From Sphingopyxis sp. FD7 (lineage in GTDB: Bacteria; Pseudomonadota; Alphaproteobacteria; Sphingomonadales; Sphingomonadaceae): a stretch of DNA of 64,000 nt. Location: the NCBI RefSeq assembly GCF_003609835.1, contig NZ_AP017899.1, positions 62,001 through 126,000 of the forward strand. Direction: 5' to 3'. The position numbers were made by a program, and so were the translations under genes. Below, piece after piece: positions 55,187 through 62,273 of the stretch (position 1 is its first letter; each line of letters opens with the position of its first letter). The notes under the pieces are model-generated. The model was not told where the DNA came from, did not search any database, and saw only the letters and a list, made by a program, of their open reading frames with translations.

Positions 55187-55225
55187 GGCCCGGCCACTCG
55201 CCTGAGTGAGCCGGGCCTCTTTTTT
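55187..55225 (+). terminator. Strong Rho-independent terminator
   Basis: Outer stem GGCCCGGC/GCCGGGCC (55187-55194 and 55210-55217), inner stem CACTC/GAGTG with loop GCCT, then TCTTTTTTG. It separates the ParB-like gene from the ArdC-like gene. Confidence 0.88.
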
Positions 55226-55241
55226 GTTGAGGAGAAGGCCA

Positions 55242-56192
55242 ATGCGCCAACGACCCAAGCGCGACGTCGCGCAGGAAATAACCAATCTGATCATCAAGAC
55301 AATTGAGGCCGGAACGCTGCCTTGGCGCCGACCCTGGAAGAAGACCGGTATGGGCGGCGCACCGCTGCGCGCCGCAGGCGTCCCTTACACAGGGATCAAC
55401 CGCCTCTATCTTTGGGCGGTCGCCGACCACTATGGTTATGGCTCACGCTACTGGATGACCTGGCGCCAGGCCATCGAGCTTGGCGGACAGGTCCGCAAGG
55501 GCGAGACCGCCGAGCCGAGCATCTACTTCAACAGCACGAAGAAGACTGCGATCGACCAGGCGACCGGTGAGGAATCGTCGAAAACAATCCGCTTCATGCG
55601 CGCTTACAGCGTGTTCAACGCCTCGCAAATTGACGGGCTACCGCCGCATTTCTATCCGAGTCCGGTGCCCGAAGTGCCGCCGACGCCCTCGCAGAAGGCC
55701 GCTGCCATCGAGCGCTTCTTCGTACCCGTCCCGGCTGATATACGCCTCGGCGGAGACCGCGCGTTCTACTCGCCGGGCGCTGATTATATTCAGCTTCCGC
55801 ACCCCAATGTCTTCAGCACCGAAGACGTGTTCGTGGCCACGAAGGCGCATGAGCTTGGCCATTGGTCGGGCCATGCCTCGCGGCTCGCCCGCGAGTTTGG
55901 CAAGCGTTTTGGCGACAAGGCCTACGCTTTCGAGGAGCTGGTCGCCGAGCAGGTGAGTGCCCGGATCTGCTACGAACTTGGCCTTCCGGCAGACCTCCAC
56001 GAAAGCCATGCCAGTTATGTCTCGCACTGGCTGGAGATCCTCAAGGCGGACAAGACGGCGATCATCACCGCGGCCGCGAAGGCCGATCAGGCATTCAACC
56101 ATCTTGCGGCCTATTCGGGTTACCAGAGCGAACCTGCGGAGGATGAAGGGGAGGAAGCCGATGAAACGGTGCCAGTTCCGGCTTGTGCTTGA
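55242..56192 (+). CDS. ardC: ArdC-like antirestriction protein, ssDNA-binding plus zincin domain
   Basis: A 316-residue protein. The N-terminal ArdC_N (DUF1738) domain is seen as DVAQEITNLIIKTIEAGTLP, WRRPWKK and YTGINRLYLWA (residues about 5-60). The C-terminal zinc-metallopeptidase-like domain has HELGHW at 203-208 and the third-ligand helix FEELVAEQVSARICYELG (near 227-244). ArdC binds ssDNA and protects plasmid DNA from restriction during conjugative entry. I chose the ATG at 55242 because GAGGAGAAGG precedes it. It overlaps the next gene by 32 bp. Confidence 0.93.
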   Translation: MRQRPKRDVAQEITNLIIKTIEAGTLPWRRPWKKTGMGGAPLRAAGVPYTGINRLYLWAVADHYGYGSRYWMTWRQAIELGGQVRKGETAEPSIYFNSTKKTAIDQATGEESSKTIRFMRAYSVFNASQIDGLPPHFYPSPVPEVPPTPSQKAAAIERFFVPVPADIRLGGDRAFYSPGADYIQLPHPNVFSTEDVFVATKAHELGHWSGHASRLAREFGKRFGDKAYAFEELVAEQVSARICYELGLPADLHESHASYVSHWLEILKADKTAIITAAAKADQAFNHLAAYSGYQSEPAEDEGEEADETVPVPACA

Positions 56193-56553
56193 GCCAGCCC
56201 CCGAGGAGGTCGTTCGCCTTACCCAGCTTCACCGTTATGCCAGCGATGTTGCAGGCCGGGGGAGGGCGCCCATAGGCGGTGTGCTGGCTGAGTATATCGC
56301 AGGCCTGTTCCCCCAGAGGGATCCACGCCAGGTGCTGGACGGTCTTCTCGGCAAGGGGGACGCCGGTTGGTCACTTGGCATAGCTCCGGATCAAGGCCGA
56401 TCGCTTGTTATTCAGACAACCGAGGCGGGCGTTGCGGTCTCGGCAGTTGCGCGAATCCTCGAGCAGATTGCGCCAGGCACGCTCCTGCGACCGATGATCT
56501 ACGAGCCGTTGCCGCTGCAGGGCCTAAGCGAACATCGTCGCAGCCTGCATTGA
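56161..56553 (+). CDS. Hypothetical protein, co-translated with ardC
   Basis: A 130-residue protein starting MKRCQFRLVLEPAPEEVVRL. I recognise no family. A helix-rich N half and a beta-like C half (GRSLVIQTTEAGVAVSAVARIL) are suggested. The start lies inside the end of ardC with GAAGGGGAGGAAG just upstream, which is a short version of the purine tract seen in the leaders. The stop overlaps the purine tract of leader C. Confidence 0.6.
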   Translation: MKRCQFRLVLEPAPEEVVRLTQLHRYASDVAGRGRAPIGGVLAEYIAGLFPQRDPRQVLDGLLGKGDAGWSLGIAPDQGRSLVIQTTEAGVAVSAVARILEQIAPGTLLRPMIYEPLPLQGLSEHRRSLH

Positions 56554-56600
56554 GGGAAGGGGGATGGGGCCATTGCATCTTGCAATGGAAAGGAAGCCTC
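56552..56600 (+). promoter_or_regulatory. Purine-tract/hairpin leader, copy C
   Basis: The purine tract GAGGGAAGGGGGATGGGG (56552-56569) is followed by a perfect 8-bp stem CCATTGCA-TCT-TGCAATGG (56570-56588). AAAGGAAG and ATG 56601 come next. The tract overlaps the stop codon of the preceding gene. Confidence 0.65.
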
Positions 56601-57242
56601 ATGTCCTGCGACATCGATTACCGTTACCGCCGCGCACTCCAGCCTGATGGACTGACAACCTTCGAGAATGCGCTGCGGGCATTGAACGAGGCCGTCGATG
56701 ATGTCCGCCTTGCAGGCCGGCAGGTTGGAAGCTGCCCGGCAGTGCTGCTCCTCACCCGCCACCTTCAGCGCATTGCCGACGGAAGGCCGACCGAATGTGA
56801 GGCAGACGACCAGGCGCTGCGGTCCCAGTGCATCGAACGCCTTGCCGAGCTCAAGCACAGACCGGCGATCATTGCGCTGGTCAAGCGCGGGATCGACTAT
56901 CGTCCCGAAGAGCTGCGCCACTACCGGCGCGAGGGCACGCGCGCACTCCGCCAGATCGCAGCAGGGATCGGGCTCGATCACGCCGATTACCGCATCAGCT
57001 ATTACACCTCACAGGAACAGCTCGCGGGCGAGCATGTGCTGGAAGCCGAAGGTATCTATGTCCGGATCAGCCCGGAAAGGTTCGGCGAGCCGGGTCTCGC
57101 CTGGCGCAACCCGTTCTGGAAACCGCCTGGCGCGGTGATGCGCAAAGCGCCGATCACCGCCCTTGCAGACATTCCCGCACTCACGGCGCGGATCGCGCGC
57201 GAATTGAAGATCGCACCTCCGGCGCAGCCGGGGCTCATCTGA
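56601..57242 (+). CDS. Hypothetical plasmid protein
   Basis: A 213-residue protein of no family that I can name. The N half is helical (TTFENALRALNEAVDDVRLAG; VLLLTRHLQRIAD; CIERLAELKHRPAIIALVKRG) and the C half mixed (YYTSQEQLAGEHVLEAEGIYVRIS split over two strands). It starts right after leader C and is followed after 12 bp by the DUF6927-like gene with AAGGAGAA between them, so the two form an operon. Confidence 0.6.
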   Translation: MSCDIDYRYRRALQPDGLTTFENALRALNEAVDDVRLAGRQVGSCPAVLLLTRHLQRIADGRPTECEADDQALRSQCIERLAELKHRPAIIALVKRGIDYRPEELRHYRREGTRALRQIAAGIGLDHADYRISYYTSQEQLAGEHVLEAEGIYVRISPERFGEPGLAWRNPFWKPPGAVMRKAPITALADIPALTARIARELKIAPPAQPGLI

Positions 57243-57254
57243 AGGAGAACACGC

Positions 57255-57878
57255 ATGGGCTGGCTTTACATGCACCGTGCCGGAATGGGGGGCTTCGACA
57301 CTCCCAAGGCCTATCTCGACAATCAGCTCACATGGGAGCGCGAGAATGAAGAAACCGGCACCTTCGAAGGATGCCGGGTCATCAGAAGCGTGTCCACAAC
57401 TGGGGCCTATTACGCGGCTGTCCAGCGCTATGGACCGAACAACCAGACCCACGCCATCTCCGCAGTGATCTGTCTGGTCCGCTGGAACCCCAAGGCAGCC
57501 GACGGCCTCCTGTTCGGCTACAAGGACATGGATGAAAACTCCGGGCCGGTGGAGGCCGGGTGTCCCAGAAGTATCCTCGAGAAACTGGGTCCAACCAATC
57601 ACCCTTATGCCCTCGACTGGCGCAACCGGTGCTACCGCCAGCTGCGGCTCAAGGAACGCAAGATCGCCGATGGCGACATGATCCGGCTGCCTGAACCCAT
57701 GAAGTTCACCGACGGGAGCGAACACGCCGAATTCAGGGTGACAAAGCGTGGCGCGAAAATTGAACTCAGCACGCCCGATGGCCGAGGCCGGTTCCGCATC
57801 AGCAGATTGATGGAGCGCCGGTTCGAAGTCGTGCCCCCCAAGCGTGCGCCGCGCACATTCTTCTCGGCAACGGCGTAA
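57255..57878 (+). CDS. Conserved plasmid protein, DUF6927-like
   Basis: A 207-residue protein: MGWLYMHRAGMGGFDTPKAYLD, then a beta-rich core (RVIRSVSTTGAYYAAVQRYG, HAISAVICLVRWNP, LLFGYKDMDENSGP) with conserved Cys-Pro (AGCPRSIL), and RNRCYRQL. From memory this fits DUF6927, found on mobile elements. No function is known. Shine-Dalgarno AAGGAG. Confidence 0.65.
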   Translation: MGWLYMHRAGMGGFDTPKAYLDNQLTWERENEETGTFEGCRVIRSVSTTGAYYAAVQRYGPNNQTHAISAVICLVRWNPKAADGLLFGYKDMDENSGPVEAGCPRSILEKLGPTNHPYALDWRNRCYRQLRLKERKIADGDMIRLPEPMKFTDGSEHAEFRVTKRGAKIELSTPDGRGRFRISRLMERRFEVVPPKRAPRTFFSATA

Positions 57879-57894
57879 CGCTCGGGAGGTGACC

Positions 57895-58095
57895 ATGCTG
57901 CTTCAGAGCCTCGATCCCAGAAGGGCGATCCTGTGCGGACGCGCAAATGCTGAGCGCCTCGCCATCCGGATGACAGCAAATTCCGGGCAGAGCCATGCCG
58001 TGGTGAGGACCGACAGCAAGCTCCAGCCCTTCTGCGTTCTGCCGGCAGAAGAGGGCCTTCCCGGTGCGATCGAGCTTCAGGTTGTTGTCCTGTAG
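57895..58095 (+). CDS. Small hypothetical protein
   Basis: A 66-residue reading frame with a good GGGAGGTGACC Shine-Dalgarno, 16 bp after the preceding gene. It looks beta-rich (AILCGRANAERLAIRMT, AIELQVVVL). No family is recognised; small size lowers certainty. Confidence 0.5.
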   Translation: MLLQSLDPRRAILCGRANAERLAIRMTANSGQSHAVVRTDSKLQPFCVLPAEEGLPGAIELQVVVL

Positions 58096-58147
58096 GCTAT
58101 CTCGAAAACATGGGCTCTTTCCCTTCATCAATTATTCACCCTTGCAA

Positions 58148-58167
58148 TTGTACCAATATCAGTACAA
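58148..58167. promoter_or_regulatory. YefM-type operator palindrome
   Basis: TTGTAC-N8-GTACAA, a perfect 6-bp dyad, 22 bp before the yefM start. YefM/YoeB operators are known to contain TGTACA-type dyads, and these arms read the same way. Confidence 0.65.
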
Positions 58168-58189
58168 CGTTCCGGGAAAGGATGAAGCC

Positions 58190-58444
58190 ATGGATGTTAT
58201 CACCTACTCAGAAGCGCGCGCCAATCTGAAAGGCATTATGGATCAAGTGGTCAGTGACCGGACACATGTCGTGGTCACGCGCCAGAAAGCAGAGTCGATC
58301 GTGATGGTCTCGCTCGAAGATTGGAACGCGATCGAGGAGACCATGTACCTCCTTTCGAACCGCACCAATGCCGACCGCCTACGGCAGTCGATCGAGCAAC
58401 TGGATGGTCAAGGCGGCAATGAGCGCGGGCTGATCGAGCCTTGA
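58190..58444 (+). CDS. yefM: YefM/Phd-family antitoxin
   Basis: An 84-residue antitoxin: MDVITYSEARANLKGIMDQV forms the Phd/YefM DNA-binding fold, VVTRQKAESIVMVSLEDWNAIEET the dimer core, and the C-terminal tail binds toxin. I chose the ATG at 58190 because AAAGGATG precedes it. It overlaps the toxin gene by 4 bp. Confidence 0.93.
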   Translation: MDVITYSEARANLKGIMDQVVSDRTHVVVTRQKAESIVMVSLEDWNAIEETMYLLSNRTNADRLRQSIEQLDGQGGNERGLIEP

Positions 58445-58707
58445 AGCTGGTCTTTGCTGACAATGCCTGGGAGGATTATCTTCACTGGCAACAAGCCGAT
58501 GACAAGGTTCTCACCCGGCTCAACGATCTCATCAAGGAATGCCAGCGAACACCTTTCAAAGGGACCGGAAAGCCTGAGCCTCTCAAAGGCTCCCTGGCAG
58601 GCTGGTGGTCGCGGCGGATCACCAAAGAAGACCGTCTGGTCTATCGCGTCACTGGCAAAGGAAACGAGCAACAGCTAGAGATTGCCCAATGCCGGTTTCA
58701 CTATTGA
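58441..58707 (+). CDS. yoeB: YoeB/Txe-family ribosome-dependent mRNA endonuclease toxin
   Basis: An 88-residue RelE-superfamily toxin that matches YoeB throughout: LVFADNAWEDYLHWQQ, RLNDLIKECQRTPFKGTGKPEPLKG split, LAGWWSRRITKEDRLVYRV and the C-terminal CRFHY with the catalytic His-Tyr. The start is a TTG that overlaps the yefM stop (TTGA at 58441-58444). No ATG or GTG fits, so low toxin translation may be built in. Confidence 0.93.
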   Translation: MKLVFADNAWEDYLHWQQADDKVLTRLNDLIKECQRTPFKGTGKPEPLKGSLAGWWSRRITKEDRLVYRVTGKGNEQQLEIAQCRFHY

Positions 58708-58721
58708 ACTGAGGCTCCTGG

Positions 58722-59063
58722 ATGGAATCCGATCGCGGTGCGGACAATGGCGCGCGTGACCCGCGCACACTGATAGCGAAGCTGGGGACAACCGGCAATG
58801 AACTTGCACGCACGCTCGGTCTCGACAAAGATGATCCCCGCCGGATGGAGTCAGATGACATTCAGCGCCGCATCGGCTCGATGAGAGAGGTGCTCAGCAA
58901 GGTGGAACCGCGTTTCGGTTCTGTCATCATGGCCTATGCCTGGTACCGTTCTGAGGCGCTTTCCGGTTTTTCAGGACAGACTGCGATGGAACTTGTACGC
59001 TGCGACCGCGTGCAGGACGTGCTGACTTATATTGCTGCCGTGGACGCAGGCGTGCATGCCTGA
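58722..59063 (+). CDS. MbcA/ParS/Xre-type antitoxin-like protein without a toxin partner
   Basis: A 113-residue protein whose C-terminal part (YRSEALSGFSGQTAMELV, then VQDVLTYIAAVDAG, residues about 75-111) matches the DUF2384 toxin-binding domain of MbcA/ParS/Xre antitoxins. The N-terminal HTH is degenerate (LARTLGLDKDDPRRMESDDIQRR). Partners normally are RES-domain toxins, but none is adjacent: yoeB is upstream and a minus-strand hypothetical gene downstream. It may be a domesticated regulator. Confidence 0.8.
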   Translation: MESDRGADNGARDPRTLIAKLGTTGNELARTLGLDKDDPRRMESDDIQRRIGSMREVLSKVEPRFGSVIMAYAWYRSEALSGFSGQTAMELVRCDRVQDVLTYIAAVDAGVHA

Positions 59064-59086
59064 GCACCGCGATGGAACCGGAATAT

Positions 59087-59584
59087 CTATTCCTCGATCA
59101 TCCCTCCAAGGCCGGGGTCGAAATACCACGATGGGCCTTCGGTAAAGTCGGCATTACGGGCAGGAACAGGGCCATCAGGCTCTGACGAGACGTAAGGGTT
59201 GACCATCGGCGCAGGGTGCTGGCCCGAGCGCAAAAGGTGCCCCGACATCTGGCACCGCGGCCCGAGGAGTTCGAAGAGCCATTCGAGATCGTCTAGCATC
59301 TGGACAACCCCGCGCCCTGCCAGCGCATAGTAGAGGCAGCGCTGATAGTCATCGCAATGGCAAGACAGGATCTGTGTCAGCCGAGACTTGGCATTGGGCA
59401 GGCCCTGAAAGACGCCCTGCAAGGTCTCATAAAGCTCGCGCGCCGAGTAATAGGCATCGAACGGCTCCACTCCGATCGAGGCATTGGCGAGCATGCGCTT
59501 GGTTGGACGGCAATTCGGATCAAGCGCCGCGTCGCGCAGCGTGATATCGAGGTCGAACTTGCCGATATCAAAGACCTTGTTCAT
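59087..59584 (-). CDS. Hypothetical plasmid protein
   Basis: A 165-residue protein (MNKVFDIGKFDLDITLRDAA...) with three predicted helices (AYYSARELYETLQGVFQGL; SRLTQILSCHCDDYQRCLYYAL split; GRGVVQMLDDLEWLFELLG) and a Pro-rich C-terminal tail. Several Cys and His residues (SCHCDD) could bind metal. I recognise no family. It is transcribed against its neighbours, converging on the Xre-like gene and diverging from the DUF1173-like gene. Confidence 0.6.
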   Translation of the reverse strand: MNKVFDIGKFDLDITLRDAALDPNCRPTKRMLANASIGVEPFDAYYSARELYETLQGVFQGLPNAKSRLTQILSCHCDDYQRCLYYALAGRGVVQMLDDLEWLFELLGPRCQMSGHLLRSGQHPAPMVNPYVSSEPDGPVPARNADFTEGPSWYFDPGLGGMIEE

Positions 59585-59651
59585 TATTCATGGGCTCCTG
59601 CAGATTATGAACATACCGTGAACAAACTACAGGGTCAAGGCGTCATCATGC

Positions 59652-60938
59652 ATGTGGCTGGTAGGTAAGGACACCACAGGAAAGACCGGCAGGGTCGCCA
59701 TCAGCGACGAGCTGAAGGCTGCGCTGGTGCGGTGGTATACAGGCCGAGGCAGCGAGGCCGACCACCGCGCTTCAGTCTCACTGGTCTCGACCGCGCGAGA
59801 GAACCACAAGTGGATCGCGTGCGATTGCCTTGGGGCAGAGCAGCCGCCGCCGCTGATGAGCGCGGCCTATCTCAGTTTTCAGGAAACCTATTACCTCAGG
59901 CGTCTTACTTCGCGGCCAGGCCACGAGCCAGGTTGCCCGTTTCATCTGCCGCAGGCGCCACCGCGCATCCGCGAGACCGTGAAGGATTCGCTCTATGCTA
60001 TCGGCCTACCAAAAGGCCTGTTCAGCGCGCACCAGAAGGCCCCGGAGAAGCTTGCACAGAGGCCAGAGGACATAGAGCCTGACGACCGCTCACGCGGCGT
60101 CGCCATCCCGCGCCTCGGCAAGCTGCTCTGGCTGCTGCTCGAGCGCGCAGGATCGAACATCCTGCGCGAATTACCGCCTAGTGGCAGGCGCGCAGGCTCG
60201 ATCAGCGAAGAAATGCGCCACCTCAAGCGCGCCGCTCAGGGCCTCGAGATCGCGCCGGGCATTCGGCTGTCGGATCACCTCTACACCAACGCCATCGATT
60301 ACGAGAAGCGGCGGGTCCATGCCCGGTTACGGGCTGCCGCCGAGACCTGGCCGCCCGAGTTTGCGCCGCAGGCCTTTCTGCTTCTCGAAGCGAGCGAGGT
60401 CACATCGAGCGAGGTGGTGACGGGGCTCGGAACTGTCGAAATCCGCAATCGCATCCAGCACACCGGGATCATCCGGGCCGAGGTCGAGCCACCCTTTCTC
60501 GTGTTGGCCGTCGTCGGGGAACATAGTCGGCGTGAAGGATACCTGGCGCTGCGCGCCTATGCCCAGCCTGTCTTCAGCGGAAACCAGTTCGTGCCCGCCG
60601 AGCGTGAACACGATCGCGACGTGCTGCGCGCGCTCCAACAGGCCCAATATGAACTGCGCCGTCTCGGTGTCAGGATGGCGGTCAAAAAGGTCCTCTTTGA
60701 CATAACACTGGCTGCGGGCTCAGCGAGGCCGGATTTCCTGGTGGCGCTGCTCGATGAGCATAGCGGGGTGGAGTGCAAGTTCGCGCTCCAGATCCTGCAG
60801 TCGGATGATGCTGACTATCTTGAGCTGCGCAGCATCGAGCGCGAGCGTCTCGGTCAGGCCGGGCTTGTCGTATCCATGGCCGTCAGCAGCGTGACGCCTG
60901 AGGCAATTATCAGCGAGGCACGCCGCATTCTCGAGTGA
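59652..60938 (+). CDS. DUF1173-like plasmid protein
   Basis: A 428-residue protein. The N-terminal part has a Cys/His pattern (WIACDCLG near residue 57, HEPGCPFH near 96) that could bind zinc. The C-terminal part (LAAGSARPDFLVALLDEHSGVECKFA, then SIERERLGQAGLVVSMA, residues 350-415) has the (D/E)-x-x-K layout of a restriction-endonuclease-like fold. From memory the whole matches DUF1173, a family linked to conjugative plasmids. Start is ATG 59652, without a strong Shine-Dalgarno. Confidence 0.65.
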   Translation: MWLVGKDTTGKTGRVAISDELKAALVRWYTGRGSEADHRASVSLVSTARENHKWIACDCLGAEQPPPLMSAAYLSFQETYYLRRLTSRPGHEPGCPFHLPQAPPRIRETVKDSLYAIGLPKGLFSAHQKAPEKLAQRPEDIEPDDRSRGVAIPRLGKLLWLLLERAGSNILRELPPSGRRAGSISEEMRHLKRAAQGLEIAPGIRLSDHLYTNAIDYEKRRVHARLRAAAETWPPEFAPQAFLLLEASEVTSSEVVTGLGTVEIRNRIQHTGIIRAEVEPPFLVLAVVGEHSRREGYLALRAYAQPVFSGNQFVPAEREHDRDVLRALQQAQYELRRLGVRMAVKKVLFDITLAAGSARPDFLVALLDEHSGVECKFALQILQSDDADYLELRSIERERLGQAGLVVSMAVSSVTPEAIISEARRILE

Positions 60939-60985
60939 AGGGGAGGGGGAGGATGTGAGCGAACCTGAAGAAGTAGAGTTCGCTC
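60937..60985 (+). promoter_or_regulatory. Purine-tract/hairpin leader, copy D
   Basis: The purine tract GAAGGGGAGGGGGAGG (60937-60952) overlaps the TGA stop of the previous gene. It is followed by an 8-bp perfect stem GAGCGAAC/GTTCGCTC (60957-60964, 60978-60985) with a purine-rich 13-nt loop. ATG 60986 begins right after the 3' arm. Confidence 0.6.
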
Positions 60986-61621
60986 ATGACATGCTTTGCT
61001 CCGTCGCCGCGCCCATCGACATCGATCTGGGGTGCTGTCCAACAGGCCGATCAGCTTGGCCCCGGCATTTGGTCGGTGATGACCGCCAGCCACGGCGGCA
61101 TCATTCTGTCCGATCAGAGGCAGGCCGCCATGCCGTCGGCGCTACAGATCGAGGGAGGGTCCTACGAAGAAGACTGCGATTGGTCGCTCCCGATCCTTGC
61201 CTTTTCCAGCGAGCTTGATGGGCAGGGCTCCTGCTCCGCGGGCTTCCTGCAGCTTGCCCGCGATACCGTCAAATGTTGGCATCCGGACCGCTTCGGTGCC
61301 TTTACCGGCGAGGCCGTCAAGGAGAATGCCTCCACGATCCTGCGGACGCGCAAGGCCTACATCGCCGCCATCGGCGAATTCTGCGTGACCACCGCCTGGG
61401 GCGATTGGGCCGAATGGGTGCCGGAAGGCAAAGTCGGCGTGATTGCCCGCCAAGTCGAGCGCGTCGATCACCTTGGCCGGCCAACCTATGGCGAGGCCGA
61501 AGTCTGCGCGCTGATCGCGAAGGACCTCTACGCCGCGCGCGGCGAGGTCACAGCGCTGCGCGATACGGCGCACGACATCATTCCGATGCCCGAGGCCCTG
61601 CGACCCAAGCGCGTGGGCTGA
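60986..61621 (+). CDS. DUF7007-like plasmid protein
   Basis: A 211-residue protein. The segment IWGAVQQADQLGPGIWSVMTA-SHGGIILSDQRQA (split, residues 14-47) resembles the SHGG-containing DUF7007 domain. A helical part with a CWHPDRFGAF segment near 94 follows, then VERVDHLGRPTYGEAEVCALIAKD. Function unknown; found in the accessory regions of alphaproteobacterial plasmids, from memory. The start follows the hairpin of leader D directly. Confidence 0.65.
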   Translation: MTCFAPSPRPSTSIWGAVQQADQLGPGIWSVMTASHGGIILSDQRQAAMPSALQIEGGSYEEDCDWSLPILAFSSELDGQGSCSAGFLQLARDTVKCWHPDRFGAFTGEAVKENASTILRTRKAYIAAIGEFCVTTAWGDWAEWVPEGKVGVIARQVERVDHLGRPTYGEAEVCALIAKDLYAARGEVTALRDTAHDIIPMPEALRPKRVG

Positions 61622-61671
61622 AGAGCAGGCCCAAGCCGTCCGGCTCCGACCAGGCGTCAATCCGCCGTTCT

Positions 61672-61723
61672 GAAGGGAAGGGGGAGGGGAAGGGCGAACC
61701 AGTGCGATGAAGGACCCTTTGCC
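61672..61723 (+). promoter_or_regulatory. Purine-tract/hairpin leader, copy E
   Basis: The purine tract GAAGGGAAGGGGGAGGGG (61672-61689) is followed by a weaker stem AAGGG...CCCTT around AACCAGTGCGATGAAGGA. GAAGGA then lies ahead of ATG 61724. The tract is almost identical to copies B and D, but the hairpin is the least convincing of the five. Confidence 0.5.
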
Positions 61724-62248
61724 ATGAACCCGACAGTCATCCGACCCAGCGTCAGCCCGAAGACAATCACCAAAGTCACGCGCCTCTTCAACGGCACCAT
61801 CGGCGATATCCTCGGCGAGCTCCTTCAGAACAGTCGCCGCGCTGGCGCTTCCCGGATCGATATCGCCTGCTGCGCCGATCAGGACGGAGCGCGACTGACC
61901 CTTGTCGACGATGGAACCGGCGTCGCTGATCCCCAGACGATGATTGCCCTGGGGGATTCGGGCTGGAGCCAGCACATCCATGAGGCCGAAGACCCGGCAG
62001 GCATGGGTGTCTTCAGCCTTGCGGGCAAGGGCACCCGGATCAGCTCGCGGCATGCCAATGCCGACACCGGATGGTCGGTGCATGTCCCCGCGGATGGCTG
62101 GACCGGTGGGCAGGACATTACCGTGGTGCCTCTTGCTCGCCCGGTTGGTACGACCATCACCTTCCTGGTGCCCGGCGTGAGCGAGCAGACGGCCGATCGG
62201 ATTCTGCTGTCAACGCTGACTAATAATTCCCCAGAAGTGCCGGGTTAA
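61724..62248 (+). pseudogene. GHKL-type ATPase, truncated by IS21 element
   Basis: The first 164 or so residues of an HSP90/MutL-like ATP-binding domain: the N-box ILGELLQNSRRAGAS (near 26-40), G1 box LVDDGTGVADP (near 59-69) and G2 box EDPAGMGVFSLAGKG (near 86-100). Translation then enters the IS at about 62217 and stops at 62248. The rest of the protein is lost from this locus or lies beyond the IS outside the window. Plasmid GHKL ATPases of this kind are often linked to DNA repair or defence. Confidence 0.8.
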
Positions 62249-62273
62249 AATTCCCCAGTTTGGGTTTCGGTGA

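Noticed and set aside
60955..61218. GTG-started frame running through the leader D hairpin
   Set aside because: It has a good purine-rich upstream sequence, but the product (87 codons) is Arg/His-rich shadow sequence over the DUF7007-like gene. The ATG at 60986 in the other frame gives the recognisable protein.
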